A model generated the notes under the pieces. The model saw nothing but the letters and a program-made list of their open reading frames with translations, had not been told where the DNA came from and made no database searches. A DNA stretch of 64,000 nt from Glandiceps talaboti (Eukaryota > Hemichordata > Enteropneusta > Spengelidae): contig NC_135550.1 in NCBI RefSeq assembly GCF_964340395.1, forward strand, positions 31,452,676 through 31,516,675, in the 5' to 3' direction. Of the stretch, positions 22,801-34,424 are shown piece by piece (the stretch's first letter is position 1; each line of letters starts with the position of its first letter). The position numbers and the translations under genes were made by a program.

Positions 22801-23793
22801 GCAGTCAGAGACATCCCTACACCAATCAGAGTGACAAGACCTGCAATTGACAGTAGTCTAGACAGGTGGGTGTTGTACCTTTCTTGTAAGTTGTGTTGAG
22901 TATTTCAGAGATACTTTTTACGTGGCCATCAGCAGAACTGTGTATTTGATTAGTATAATGCAACTAGCCTAATAAGCTTTCAGTGAAGCAAACTATTGAA
23001 GGCTCCCTCTATCATATAATAGGTATATAGCTATATTTGTTTATTCACTCACTCACTCACTCACTCACTCACTCACTCACTCACTCACTCACTCACTCAC
23101 TCATTTATAAATATACACAATTTTCCGTACCTGATTCTCAGCCACTGTAGATAATGTACATATTGATATGCTGATGTCAGTAGTGTATGATCCTAGGTAA
23201 AGTGGGTTTGTTTTGGCTGAAATATAAAACTTAGTGTGTATTTGTGATAATTTTCAGCTGTTGATGTCAGTAACGTTGCTTTTGCTGCCAGTGTCTTCTT
23301 TATGCAGGACTATAATTTACACTTGATACATCTGCATGTAATGTGTATTTACATAGCAAATATTGTTAGAAACCCCATTTCCTTCAGTACAGGAGTGCAT
23401 ATAGATATAGCAGGATATATCCACAAGGAGCAGCTTGTTTTAATAGGTTAACTTCTTTACCATGAAAGTATTGATATCAAGGAAGCAAGTAAGAAATAGG
23501 TTTTGTTGCTACCATAGTTGTTTCAAGTCTGCTGTTACCAATTTCTTTGAAAAGTAAATGTGTGAAATTACTGTCAGATTTTACAGAGTTCTAATACACA
23601 ATACACAATCTAGTGTTATTTCAAATTTGGTCATCCTTAATGGGTTAAATGGCAGTAATGCAAAATTCATAGTAAATGTAATAGTCTTACATACTATGTA
23701 ATTCATCAAGACCCCCAAGCACAGTGATTTGTCTCTCACAGGCAAAATCTTCTTTTAACACTTGTTAGAGACACAGCAGCCAGATTTACAAAA
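16374..23793 (+). CDS. TALPID3: TALPID3 (KIAA0586) orthologue, 5' portion (seven clear coding exons and one possible)
   Basis: Exons 16374-16866, 17810-18057, 19049-19194, 19868-20087, 20592-20783, 21362-21686 and 22754-22865 join in frame; 23742-23793 would also fit. Four landmarks match vertebrate TALPID3 in order: an alanine/threonine-rich run ending AAAPMLK followed by AQSDLEAKM; a Q-rich coiled coil with LKHLEDLQKQQLQL; SPLDTPAPRKKPP; and GRGLLEEILSPSNND. The head-to-head position with TIMM9 is the same as in human. TALPID3 is a centriole distal-end protein needed for removal of maturation proteins, ciliary vesicle docking, ciliogenesis and Hedgehog signalling. About 580-600 codons are present, against roughly 1,500 in vertebrates. 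The conserved central coiled coil and everything after it are not visible in this window. Confidence 0.9.
17810..18057 (+). CDS. TALPID3: TALPID3 exon 2
   Basis: The acceptor TTGCTTCAG follows a T-rich tract and the donor is ACA|GTAAGT. It encodes about 83 residues, from DVLHHIQPIVHSKRPKQ through an acidic, low-complexity region. Phases agree with exons 1 and 3. Confidence 0.82.
19049..19194 (+). CDS. TALPID3: TALPID3 exon 3
   Basis: The acceptor CATTGCAG and donor AGAG|GTAAGA bound 146 bp encoding SSATTFLKQGTPVEGV to LRETFVKR. The FRLGGKQKLLRETF segment aligns with the region of vertebrate TALPID3 just ahead of the alanine-rich run. Confidence 0.85.
19868..20087 (+). CDS. TALPID3: TALPID3 exon 4 (alanine-rich run)
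   Basis: Encodes PVQNVPVKKIVQPKF, then a Ser/Pro-rich segment, then a run of about 16 alanines broken by T and V, ending APMLK. The same alanine-rich run followed by APLIK/APMLK is a signature of vertebrate TALPID3. Ends in phase 0 before GTACAT. Confidence 0.9.
20592..20783 (+). CDS. TALPID3: TALPID3 exon 5 (coiled coil)
   Basis: Encodes 64 residues starting AQSDLEAKMEAIMAKL, with heptad-like leucines and many Gln, Glu and Lys, ending LQKQQLQLH. It aligns with the first coiled coil of vertebrate TALPID3. The donor is CAC|GTATGT. Confidence 0.92.
21362..21686 (+). CDS. TALPID3: TALPID3 exon 6
   Basis: Encodes about 108 residues from AKLLENGGQTTSQSN, mostly Pro/Ser/Thr-rich. It includes TSPLDTPAPRKKPP, matching the conserved LETPAPR motif of vertebrates. 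Ends in phase 1 before GTAGGA. Confidence 0.88.
22754..22865 (+). CDS. TALPID3: TALPID3 exon 7
   Basis: The acceptor follows TTCCTTCTTAG. It encodes EGRGLLEEILSPSNND, corresponding to the vertebrate LLEQIL segment, then IPTPIRVTRPAIDSSLDR. Ends in phase 2 before GTGGGT. Confidence 0.87.
22866..23741 (+). other. TALPID3 intron 7 if the following exon is real
   Basis: AT-rich sequence containing a (TCAC)n microsatellite. No other exon-like segment with compatible phase was found. Confidence 0.5.
23046..23103. repeat. (CACT)n microsatellite
   Basis: About 14 uninterrupted four-base repeats. Non-coding. Confidence 0.97.
23742..23793 (+). CDS. TALPID3: Possible TALPID3 exon 8
   Basis: A good acceptor (TTTGTCTCTCACAG) and donor (GTAAGT) bound 52 bp that accept phase 2 from exon 7 and leave in phase 0. 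It would encode RQNLLLTLVRDTAARFTK. I do not recognise this segment in vertebrate TALPID3, so it is supported by splice sites and phase only. Confidence 0.42.
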
Positions 23794-25120
23794 GTAAGTT
23801 GACTGTGTCTCTGTATAATTTTGAAATTTGGTGTATTGTGATGTCTTAATCGTGGTATCAACACATAGTAGAAAGTTGACAGTAGAATTAGAATTTGTAT
23901 AGTGTGTGACAGCCAACTTCACTTTATTCATGTTTTGGTAAACTTTAAAAGAAATACTAATGTGGTCAGTAAATATATACATACATACTGAGTATTACTC
24001 AGAAGCTTTTTTTTGTGTGCTACCTATATTTATGTATTATATTGCTCAAAGAAAACTAGTGTGGTTTCAGCTATTAGAAGATTACTTTGTGTTTGAGCTA
24101 GCTGTATAGTGCTTTTAGATGATAGCTTTTCCTCTTTACTCATTAATTTACTGTTTTAGCCGAAGGATACCATTTAATCTGCAAAGCAGTATTTTTCATG
24201 TGTGTGTGGTCTGCAGCAGGTATCTCATTGAGGCCAATTCAGTGCTTGTTTATTGTTCAAAGCATGGCCAATTAAACACTCTCATTTGGTGCTGTCTGGA
24301 CACTATGTTACAGAAAAGATCTTTCACCTGCGGATTATAACACTGCAAACCATTTTTATTATTGAATGAAAAACAGCCTCCCAAGGCTTTTCATTTACAA
24401 TGGTAGCATTTTATATGTTGTGTTTCAAATGACAATTTTAAAAATGCCCGTAGTGTGTGTCTGAGACCAGTGAAAGATCAATAGAGGAAAGCATTTAGAC
24501 ATCAGAGTGATGCTGGGTGTATAGAATGGTGTGACTAATCACACGACACTATCTTCTATTAATGTCATTGTCACAGTGTAGGTGTAATTACTCTATGTGG
24601 TTCCTGTTATAGGTATGACAAAAGCCAAGTAGATATGCTAATTAATGAACAAGTGTGACTTGGTGCAATTACCCTATTGATCCTCAAGTAGTGCAATGAT
24701 CTCACTTGTGTGTCCTGTGTGAATTCAGACAAGATTTGTGTGGTATGTTGTGACTCGGGGCAGATTGCAAGTCTCACTTCATCTACTACGACATAGTCTT
24801 TAAAATGACTGCTTTTTCAGCCCAGAAGCCTTACTCTGATTTCAAATGTAATGGGATGCTTTAGAGTAGAATAAAGGGCAAGATTTAGATACCTCTATAT
24901 TTTATAACTTTTAATACTGATAAGATGGAAATCCTTGATATTTTGTACCTTGTCTGGTTGATAGTTACTCAATGATGAGACCCTTTAGAGCATGATTTTA
25001 TCCATCTTGGTGTCTTTTTGCAAATATTGCAGGTAACTCCACAAATTATTCATAATATCATTACACAACATTCGATACAGTTACAGTTTCAATGCAACTT
25101 GTGAACAACGGAATGAAAGA

Positions 25121-25134
25121 GCGCCCTCTAGTGA
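25121..25134 (-). promoter_or_regulatory. CTCF-like site
   Basis: On the minus strand it reads TCACTAGAGGGCGC, one mismatch from the bilaterian CTCF core CCASYAGRKGGCRC. It lies between TALPID3 and the IRF2BP domain, where an insulator would be plausible. Confidence 0.4.
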
Positions 25135-28100
25135 CATGACCTTACAAAGCAACATCCTATTTCCTTGTCTTTTAGTTCCTAAATGCGTTCTACATTTTCT
25201 GACACAAAATGTGTAAAATATCTAGACCTTATTCCGAGAGTATATTTCCGTGCAAAATTCAAGCCATCTTAAACTGATGTTTCCTCCCACAGGCTGTGTA
25301 GGTAATGATACTGTGTCTGTTACAAAATCAATGTGTCCATTAATTCCAACCCTCGGGCTATGTTGCACAGAGAGTGGCATTCGGCTTTGTTCGATGTTCA
25401 GTTTTTTCGCCCTTGGCTTTTTCACTTCTCTCAGTGAGTGAAGTTGACTAATGGAAGCTTTTTATGCCATGAACGAGTGGGAGATTGAAGAAAACATGCA
25501 AAAGCTGTGATTGGCCCTGGGCCGTGGAAATTTACTTTGTCAGCAAGACATAAGTGTGAAAGGGAATCTATATTATGCCTCTGAGATACGTTTATTAGGG
25601 GAAGAAAGCTCGGTTCAGTCGGAAAAAGTCAAAAGAAACAGAAAAGATGAGGTGCCGAAGCGTGAGGAAGAGAAATAAAGACATTGGAATGCCCCAGGAT
25701 GATGCATTTTATCAACACTTTTCCAGTGAGTGATCGTAGCAATTCCCCGATCATCATCACCGATCTTAAACAGTCACTTACTGAAGCTACCAAGGCAACT
25801 AATTACACAGCAAAAGCATAGGGAACTTAGTTCTATATGTCTGTAGGAAATTCTCCATAGAATGATGCACCTTGCTTTGTGTTGCCATACTCACTAGAAG
25901 CATACATCAGATATCTTTAGCTGATGTCACCAGATACACAAAATTCAAGGGAGAGAATATTGTAGACTTTGGGAATTGCTTTTAGAGAGTGAGAGAATGA
26001 AATCATGCCTTTTTCTTTCTACACTTAGCATGATGGTGAATGCAATAATGAAAAGTACATTGTAGGTTTGAATTGAAATGCTAATCACACTGTTGCTGTG
26101 TCATTGACCTTACTGTGAGTGGTGATAACATTTGTGTGACATTTTTAGAATGGCAATAGGTCTCAAATGCTGTATTTTAAATGTCAAAACAAATATCTTT
26201 TAAATTACTTGCATCTCATCAAATCAAAGTGATTATAACAGTCTCATTGTAATTCACAATCCTACAATTCCTACCATATACCACTACATTGTAAACATCA
26301 AAGAACCACACATTCCTAGCTTTTTAATTTAATTTAATTTTAAATTATATATCATGAAAATATTTTTAACAGTGGATATGGTATTGGTGCAGGGGAAGGA
26401 GAAATTACTCCAGTTTAGACTTTTCACTTTCCTCACAATGAATGAATGATCACCTTTCCCCTAGGCAATGTATTCTCGTATCTAAGTGAGCTATGACTGA
26501 GTGTAGTGTGGAGAGATGTGCTTGATTGAAATATTAATAGATGGTGGTTTCATCCAGAATAGATCATGCAGTAATAGTGCAAATTAAAATTTCATTATTA
26601 ACCACATTGTCCTGCCTTCTAGCTGACCTTGCACACATGTTGATATCGTTGATTGCTATTGGACAATGATTTGCTTTTGTTTGACTTGGAAAGTGGTGAT
26701 TGGTTGTTTATCATTTAGTTTGTTGATTACACCAATCAGAATTATTCATGCTAAATTAATGCAAATGTACCAATGGATAGCTGTCACAAACTGCAGAACT
26801 TTGTCTTGTGCAATTATGCATTTAAAATTTAGAAAGGTGGCTAATTTACATAATATCTATTTTAGCATACACAATTAAATATCATATATATGTAAGGCCA
26901 GAAAAAATAAAATAGCTGGTCAATCAGCAACCTAACCCATCATATTGGGTAGGTAGGTCAATTTCATTTTTTCACAATGATTGACAGGATGTAAAAACAA
27001 ACCATATATAATGATAGCAAAATATTTCAGGTCGAGTTTAGATAGAACTTATTCAGTCATCTTGATACTATCTCTTGCAATTTGTCTGCATAGCTACAGT
27101 TAGGAAATGTACACAATTTACGGTTAAACAAATGTTGTAGCTCCTCTCACCCTCTCTTGTAAGTTTATTTAAGTTTAAGTTATAAAAAAATGTTAAGCCC
27201 CGCCAAATGAAACTAAAGCATTATTTTAGCCAACCCTTATTTCACCTACACTACAGTGGCGATATAAAATAATAGTGATAGCCAACTACAATAATACTCC
27301 AAACGAGATTACTTTACACAGGGTGTGGATTTCACATGCATAAGGAGATGTCTCTAATTAGCTCTAACCTATACAGGGAGGTATTTATCCAGCCACCTTC
27401 CATCTTGTTTTGGGAGAAAGACAATTATCACCTTGATTGCTACTGATTGGATGGAGACAATTCCAAAGGTGAAAACAAATTAAAATAAGACAGTGTAGGA
27501 GGCCATTTACAGGCATAAAATATCAAACCATAGACATAATTTAAAGTCTTACAATGCTTGAATATGGTAATAAAATACCAGAATTGAAACAATTATGTTA
27601 TGCATTACATTTTATCAGGAAGTGTATTTTGTTGTGGCAAAGCTGAAAGATATTTTGCAGATGTGCACTTGGTAAACGACTTCTACTGAAATTTAATTTG
27701 GTTCCAAAAATCCCGAATAAAGAGCAAAACATTTCAAGACTTTCAGACTTTTGATGGCCCAATGACTGCTCAACCCACTCCCATGGTCGTAAACTTTTGC
27801 TCAATTCTTTTTAGTGCACATTGGATATGCAACAGATTAATTTAATCTCAATTCATGCTTGTATGCATCATCAGAGCCATGTAAAGTATAAGATATTATA
27901 TAATTTGAAATAGACTCAAATGTATATTGTTACATGTACTATTAAGAAAATATAAAGAAATATCCTTGATTTTGAAACAAAGTGTATATTTTACTGATAT
28001 GCGAAGCCCGCATGAGGATGTATTGCCCATCACCAAAAACAATATATGGGAGGTTGAACAGCTTTTTCATTTTTTTTTTGGCTTAATGTCGTATCTTTCA

Positions 28101-28912
28101 AAGTAGTTGCCGAAAAGATGTCACATTCAAAGTAAAAAAAATTTTTAAATAAAATAAAAAATTGGGTGGTGCTTTCTCAAATAAGTAACACAACAAAATA
28201 ATCCTTTTCTTTACCCAACTCCCCAAACTTTAAAGGCCTCCTTTATGTCAGAACCCAAGGTGAACTCAGTGGATTCTCCTTGTCATTATCATTATAATGG
28301 AAATTGAAGTTTGGATTTTGATGTCAAAGGTACAGCTCTGTTTACAAATTCAGGGCCATAAATTCAGGGCCATTCTTTCCACAGCAAATTGTCGGTTTAA
28401 AAAGAATTGTGGAATAGCGCTAATGTCAGTGCAATGAGATAATTATATCAAACAATGTTTTAACCAAAGACAATGTCGAATACAATTGAAAGAGGATCTT
28501 CAAAGAGTGGATCTTAAACTGCGTACCTAGTTTAATAGTTTTTCAGGGCCACCAATTATTCAAAAAAGAGATCTGCCATTTTATCAGTAAATGTTTTAAT
28601 ATAAGGATGTAAATGAGACCGAGTGCATCTTTGGAGTCACTGCATGAAGCAGACGACCTCACGTTGAACGACTTTTTTTACATTGATTTTTCAAGTACGA
28701 AGCCATGATAAAATTGTTTTATGAAATAAATACCCAATCCTCATCCATATGACCACTTTAAGAAGTTCATCAGATGTATGATGTAAGAGTGTATGTACCA
28801 TCTGAAATTCTAATGTTTGATGTTGTATAGAGGTATCACTGAAGTCAAAAAGAAAAACAAAGCAGCATGTGTCACATCTCTATTTAATCCATCAGCTGCC
28901 ACCTCTCCCCAC

Positions 28913-28914
<2 letters not shown>

Positions 28915-28967
<53 letters not shown>

Positions 28968-28989
28968 AGACACACACACACACACACAT
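28915..28989. repeat. (CA)n microsatellite with short GACA interruptions
   Basis: About 37 dinucleotides with two GA interruptions near 28962-28971. The open frames predicted here on both strands are artefacts of the repeat. Confidence 0.97.
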
Positions 28990-29729
28990 ATACACACATG
29001 CATAATTTGCATGCTGTTTGTAAGATAATACGTTGAATATATTTTATTTTTTACCGATATGATGGAATAGGTCCCCAAATTACCAAGTCTCCTAGGTAAG
29101 TCATACTAACTAGATGGGCATAATAGTCAAATCATGTTATTGTCACCCATACTGTGTAAATACATTTAGCAGTATATAAAAGGGCAACTCATGCAGGCAA
29201 TGTCTCTAGTGTCTCTAACACTGTCTGCACTCATTGTATTAATCATTGGTAGATGGGTTTTGAGAAGCTGAGCAAGGGGAAAAAACATACAGGAAGCAAA
29301 AACGTATTGATGTTGACTTTAAACTCAACATTACTTAGGTTTTGAGAAACTCACATTGGCAGTTAGCCGATCAACAAGATATTATGGGTATGATGGTTAC
29401 ACATTTTCGACTTTTGTTATGATTTTAGTTTGCAAAATATGTTCTTGGAGCAAACAGATATTCTAATTCTTCATAAAATGAGAAAATCATTAGTTGAAAT
29501 GAAACTAGAAACAGTTCAATGTGCTGGAAAAAAGAAGATTTTTTTATGCCTAGAATTATGATTTGAGTGTTTACCAGTACCTTGAATATCTGTATTGTAG
29601 TAATAATTGTTAATGCCATATTTCCCATGCTGCTTACTTAGCCTCAAAACCCCTAAAAACATGAAGCAATGAAAAACAGCTTCTTATGAAATCAAAGACT
29701 GTTAGTTCTTGATGAAAATGGGAATATGT

Positions 29730-29743
29730 GTTGCCATGGAAAC
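29730..29743 (+). promoter_or_regulatory. RFX X-box-like palindrome
   Basis: GTTGCCATGGAAAC is a full two-half-site X-box of the kind bound by RFX proteins. The exact reverse complement occurs at 55343-55356. Confidence 0.45.
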
Positions 29744-30587
29744 GTTTCCGTATATCTTCATGAAATAAACGTTGTGAGATACATAAACATCCAGGCTATA
29801 ACTATCCAATGTCTGTCGAAAGATGGAAAATATTAAACCATCCAAGGTGATCCATTCTATGTATCCTTTGCTATAGGACTTGATTAATTTTCGATTTTCT
29901 ATAAATGTGGTCATACAAAGCCAAGGGCTTACGTCTTCCCCAAGCTTGCATGAAAAATACAAGATTGCTATTACAGTGAAATGGTTGGCATTCGATCGAC
30001 TACAATATTGCAATGTGATTTGGATGGTTACCTGCTATAGCTTTTCAGGGAACTGTAGGTAGTATTACGGCTTACAGACTTTAGAAGTACATGTATTCAT
30101 ATCAGAGCCTACACACTAAGAACAGTGTTTGAGGCACAGAGAGTTGACAACCATTTTGTCTTTAACATGTACCATGTTATGGCGCAGTCAGTCGACAAGG
30201 TAGTAGTTCGACAGGCAATGTTCACTACTGTCAATCAAGTATTGTGACGTGTGCGCTCGAACACATACGTGATCGCTGTTAAACTCGTTATCTATGACGA
30301 ATTATATTACCCTATCACAGAAGTATCCGAAACATTCATCACATTTTTCAGAGAATGTTCACGTTAAATCACGCGTTCATATAGTCATTTAGTCGTGTAT
30401 TCTTTATTTCCCTCATGCTTGGTATTAATTCATGGTGTTACTGAGGTGAATATTACACGTGAAACGAGCCGTAACTCCATTTTACTGCAGGTGAAACTGT
30501 TCATAGTTCTCAGAATAAATGGATAAAGCGTTTAAGGACTTACTACTTTGTAATGTAAAGGAAGGAAAAAATTGAAACGGAAAAAAA

Positions 30588-30736
<149 letters not shown>

Positions 30737-33700
30737 CTCGGTGAGTATCAATCTGCTAAGACAGTGCTCTATACCGCAGTGGCAGAGCGTGATAGTTTTG
30801 CTATTATATATATATATTTGAAAGGTAGCCAAATCATATCGGCAAATTTCATACCTTCTACTAACGAAACCAGAGTAAGGGGATGAGAAAGGATTTTATT
30901 CTAAATGCGTGTTGATATTTCACCTTTATTAGTTCTGCTATGATCAATGTACTGAATATGCCAATATATTTAGTCTACCAGTGAGTGTTTGTAGTTGATA
31001 TATCTCAGTCGAAAATAAGTACATTTGTATTAGGTGTATGTTTGAACTTTCTAGGTGTGTTTTAACTTGTTTGTGCAATTACTGTGACGAGTATGGGCAA
31101 CGGATCACGTATATGATATTAGTAAATCGATAACCACGACAACCATATATCTTGTTTTCTCTCTGTCGGCGTGGTTGTTGCGATGCTTGTCGAACTAATG
31201 GAATGGGAGTAGTAAGCATTGCTCTCCCAAATCATCAAGTATCCATAATCGTTTTATTCACTGGAAAGTTATCGACTTGACAATTCTTTAGAGAATTCAA
31301 ACAAAGCTGCACATAATACCTGTTCTCATAGCCTAGACTATAGTCGTTTCTCTGTCAACACAAAATGATACCCCGTTCACAGAACATGAAGGGCTCGGTA
31401 TTTGCATGATTATGTCGGGCAATACGCAATGCGGCATGTCGTCTTTGTAACTTTAATAGTAGACTTTGTGATACCCCGGCACGGGGTATAAGATTTGTAT
31501 TGGTATCGCCCAAAGGTAAACCTATCCACTGCAGTATGATGTTTCCCCGCATAAGCCATTCTTGGCTCGGCTCCTATGGCACTTTCATGAGATTTTCAAA
31601 AGGAGGGGGTATTTGGTATTGCTTGACCGGGTGTTCCGTCTGAAAGCTGGGACAATCTCACACCTCGGGGGATGCATCTGTCGGTCCGTCAGGCAGCTGC
31701 AGTTCCTGTCTGATGAGGAGTGATCAGGCGCTTTCACCTTTGATGAAAGAAAGCCACGGAAGATAACTACCTCGAGGGGATAAAAACGCATCGAATGAGG
31801 GGCCTAATACCTACCCCCGGCTACTTCGTTAAAAGTGAGATCAAAATACACTCGCTTGAGAGCCTTAGCGAAGCCGCTCGAATTTCAAAGAACTCAGTGG
31901 CGACAGTAATGGGATCTTGAGTCATCCGATGGGTTTTCGTAACGTCAGGTGTTCAGTTTCATGTCAGACACACTATACACCGTTCTCGCGTTTTTCCATC
32001 GTTGAATAAATGCGCATCTTCTCCGGTTCCTAATTATCCTCAGAATGCGACGTGGTTCGGGTAGCTCTGGGCATGTCCCAGTGGAATTTCCGCGAAAACC
32101 CCTTCGTGTATGCTAGATTTCACCGTATTTGTCCGCCAGTGTTAAGTTACATTTTAATTATCCTTCGCGGAGTGTGTATTGCTCGAATTACCTGCCAAAA
32201 CGTGATACTGAACATCAAGCGAACACATACTGTTCGCATCGAATATCGTCGACTCTAAGAAAATACAGTTAGGTCTTACTGTAGGTGTCAAAAAGGTCAC
32301 CCGTTTAGTTCAAATGTTCGTGCTGTGCTGTGCTGTGTTGTATAAAAAACCCCGTATTTCACTACTTAACCGCATTTCTTTGATAGCTGTGTTAATCACA
32401 GAGTGTGACAACATATTCAGAATTCTGAAATTCCCCCTTCAGTCATTCCAATACTTGCTTTGATAGGCATGCATTCAGGTTGAGTAGTTTATAGATGAAT
32501 TTCCTCATGTGAGTATCGTCGGGTATTTGGAGGGGGTGGGGGCTAAACTACTGTGACGGTATAAACAGTGACAACCCCATAAATCCGCAGTAAGAAACGG
32601 ACTAGATCTTAATTGTTCGCACTTCCAATTGTTTTTTCAACTACTGGCAGACTTCCAACACATCCTCACTCTCATATTTTGAATATCCAGCCATTTGTCT
32701 GTATAAGTATTTATATTCTGTGCAATAAACTGCCACATCAGTGCAAGACTTAAGGCGGGGTTTTCTTTTGTTTTGGTTTATTAAAAAACTCAGGAATATT
32801 TTTATTTTAATTGAATGTAATCGGAATATATAGTTTTCGTGGCTGGACAATACTTAATCGGTAGATGATGTTGTTGAATTGTTATTTGCTAACAATAGGT
32901 GATTACGATCGACGTACTTTTGTTGTATGCATTCATGGCCCAGTCAGTCGACATGCCAAGGTAAATACAACAACAATACATCAATTTACAGGACAAAAAA
33001 AGAAGTGTGAATGTTGTCTACCAAATCCGTGTTGTCCTGACCAAAGCTTGACCAATTCAATTACAGACACAATAATAGTGAATAGACATCAGCAGTGAAC
33101 ACAGAGTGGCTTCGACTCTTTTCGGTAATCGCTGATATAAAACACGAGCTGTCAACGTGAAAATTTGGAGAATCGCCAGTGCATCATCTTTAACTACACC
33201 TTCACTGTCTCTGATTTAACACAGTTACATGCTCACACCAAGAAATATGCGAACTTATACACTCATATTACTTTGTCAACAATACTAAGTGCCTCTGCAT
33301 ATACAAGGATGTATATTGTGAGCACAGGCAACCATTGTCCGTAGTTAGAAATATCAGAAAGGTGTGTATGTTATACTGTGGGGGTGGGGGGGGGGTCTGT
33401 GAGTGGTTTTGTTAAAGGTCAGGAAAGTCTGAATTGGTCTCGCATTGCACAACATATTTTTTTTTTAAGTTTTGGATTTCCAAATTTCTCTCTGCAGTGA
33501 ATTGAAATGTAAACACGTTACATACTGTAATTTTATTTTAATTTTTACAAGGAGTATTCTTATATAAATAAACTTTTTGCCACCGTCTGTCACCATAAAC
33601 CATCGCAAGGAGTTTCGCATGGTACAAACTTCCGATAACCGAGATAATGTAATAGATAAGCATGATCACGTATTAGTCTTCAAACTATGCAAATTATGTG

Positions 33701-34331
33701 TTAGAGATGTAAAAAATCTAGATTAATACAGATACAGGTGTACATGTCCAGCTGTGGCAATGTTCGCACTACGACGAAAAGTCGCTGTAAAGTGGTACGG
33801 TTTGATCAAGGAAATATACAATCTCATACTAGGCGGAGATAAAAACCACATGTTGGAGTCTCGCTTGTGAATTTGAACACGACAAGCCTTACAGTTTAAC
33901 TATGCAATGTTTTTTATGTATCGTGTTATCTGGACAGTGTTGTTCGCAGTCATCGCTAACCACAACACTATAAACGGAAGGCACTTATATGAGTTCGTCT
34001 TTTATTAGTATATAATCTCCCCTAGTACAAAATGTCTATATCTTGATGTTTATATCATCTAATGATTTGCTATCATTGTAGTATTCCACTAATTGAATTC
34101 CGCGATCTAGAATTATTGGGCGTACTATAAAGAGTATTCTAGTATGGTTTTACAATCAGTCAATCAAGAACTCGTTAAATTTTAGATATTAGCCACGCCA
34201 TGCACACTGTAACACCGATTTCCATCCTTGGATATGGTTTGGTGCGCGGTTTTAGGAGAAAGCGGCAACATACTCTTTTATTCCCCACCACTGCCATCAA
34301 CTGTGCGACTTTAAAAAAAAACGTTTTATAC

Positions 34332-34422
<91 letters not shown>
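34332..34422. repeat. (TCTG)n microsatellite
   Basis: About 22 uninterrupted copies of a four-base unit in non-coding DNA. Confidence 0.97.

Positions 34423-34424
<2 letters not shown>

Larger units (their letters stand above)
23794..29900. other. Gene-poor stretch; expected site of further TALPID3 exons
   Basis: No exon, RNA gene or intact element recognised. The part from about 24.4 to 26.9 kb lacks simple repeats and shows several homeodomain-type TAAT cores, a POU octamer ATGCAAAT (26759-26766) and one CTCF-like site. It could hold regulatory elements, but conservation cannot be judged from one sequence. CpG is low throughout. Confidence 0.5.

Noticed and set aside
25222-25441. Overlapping frames of 63-67 codons on both strands
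   Set aside because: Neither matches TALPID3 or another family, and opposite-strand frames of the same length indicate chance.
28810-29078. Frames over a CA repeat on both strands
   Set aside because: They encode only (CV)n or (TH)n from the dinucleotide run.
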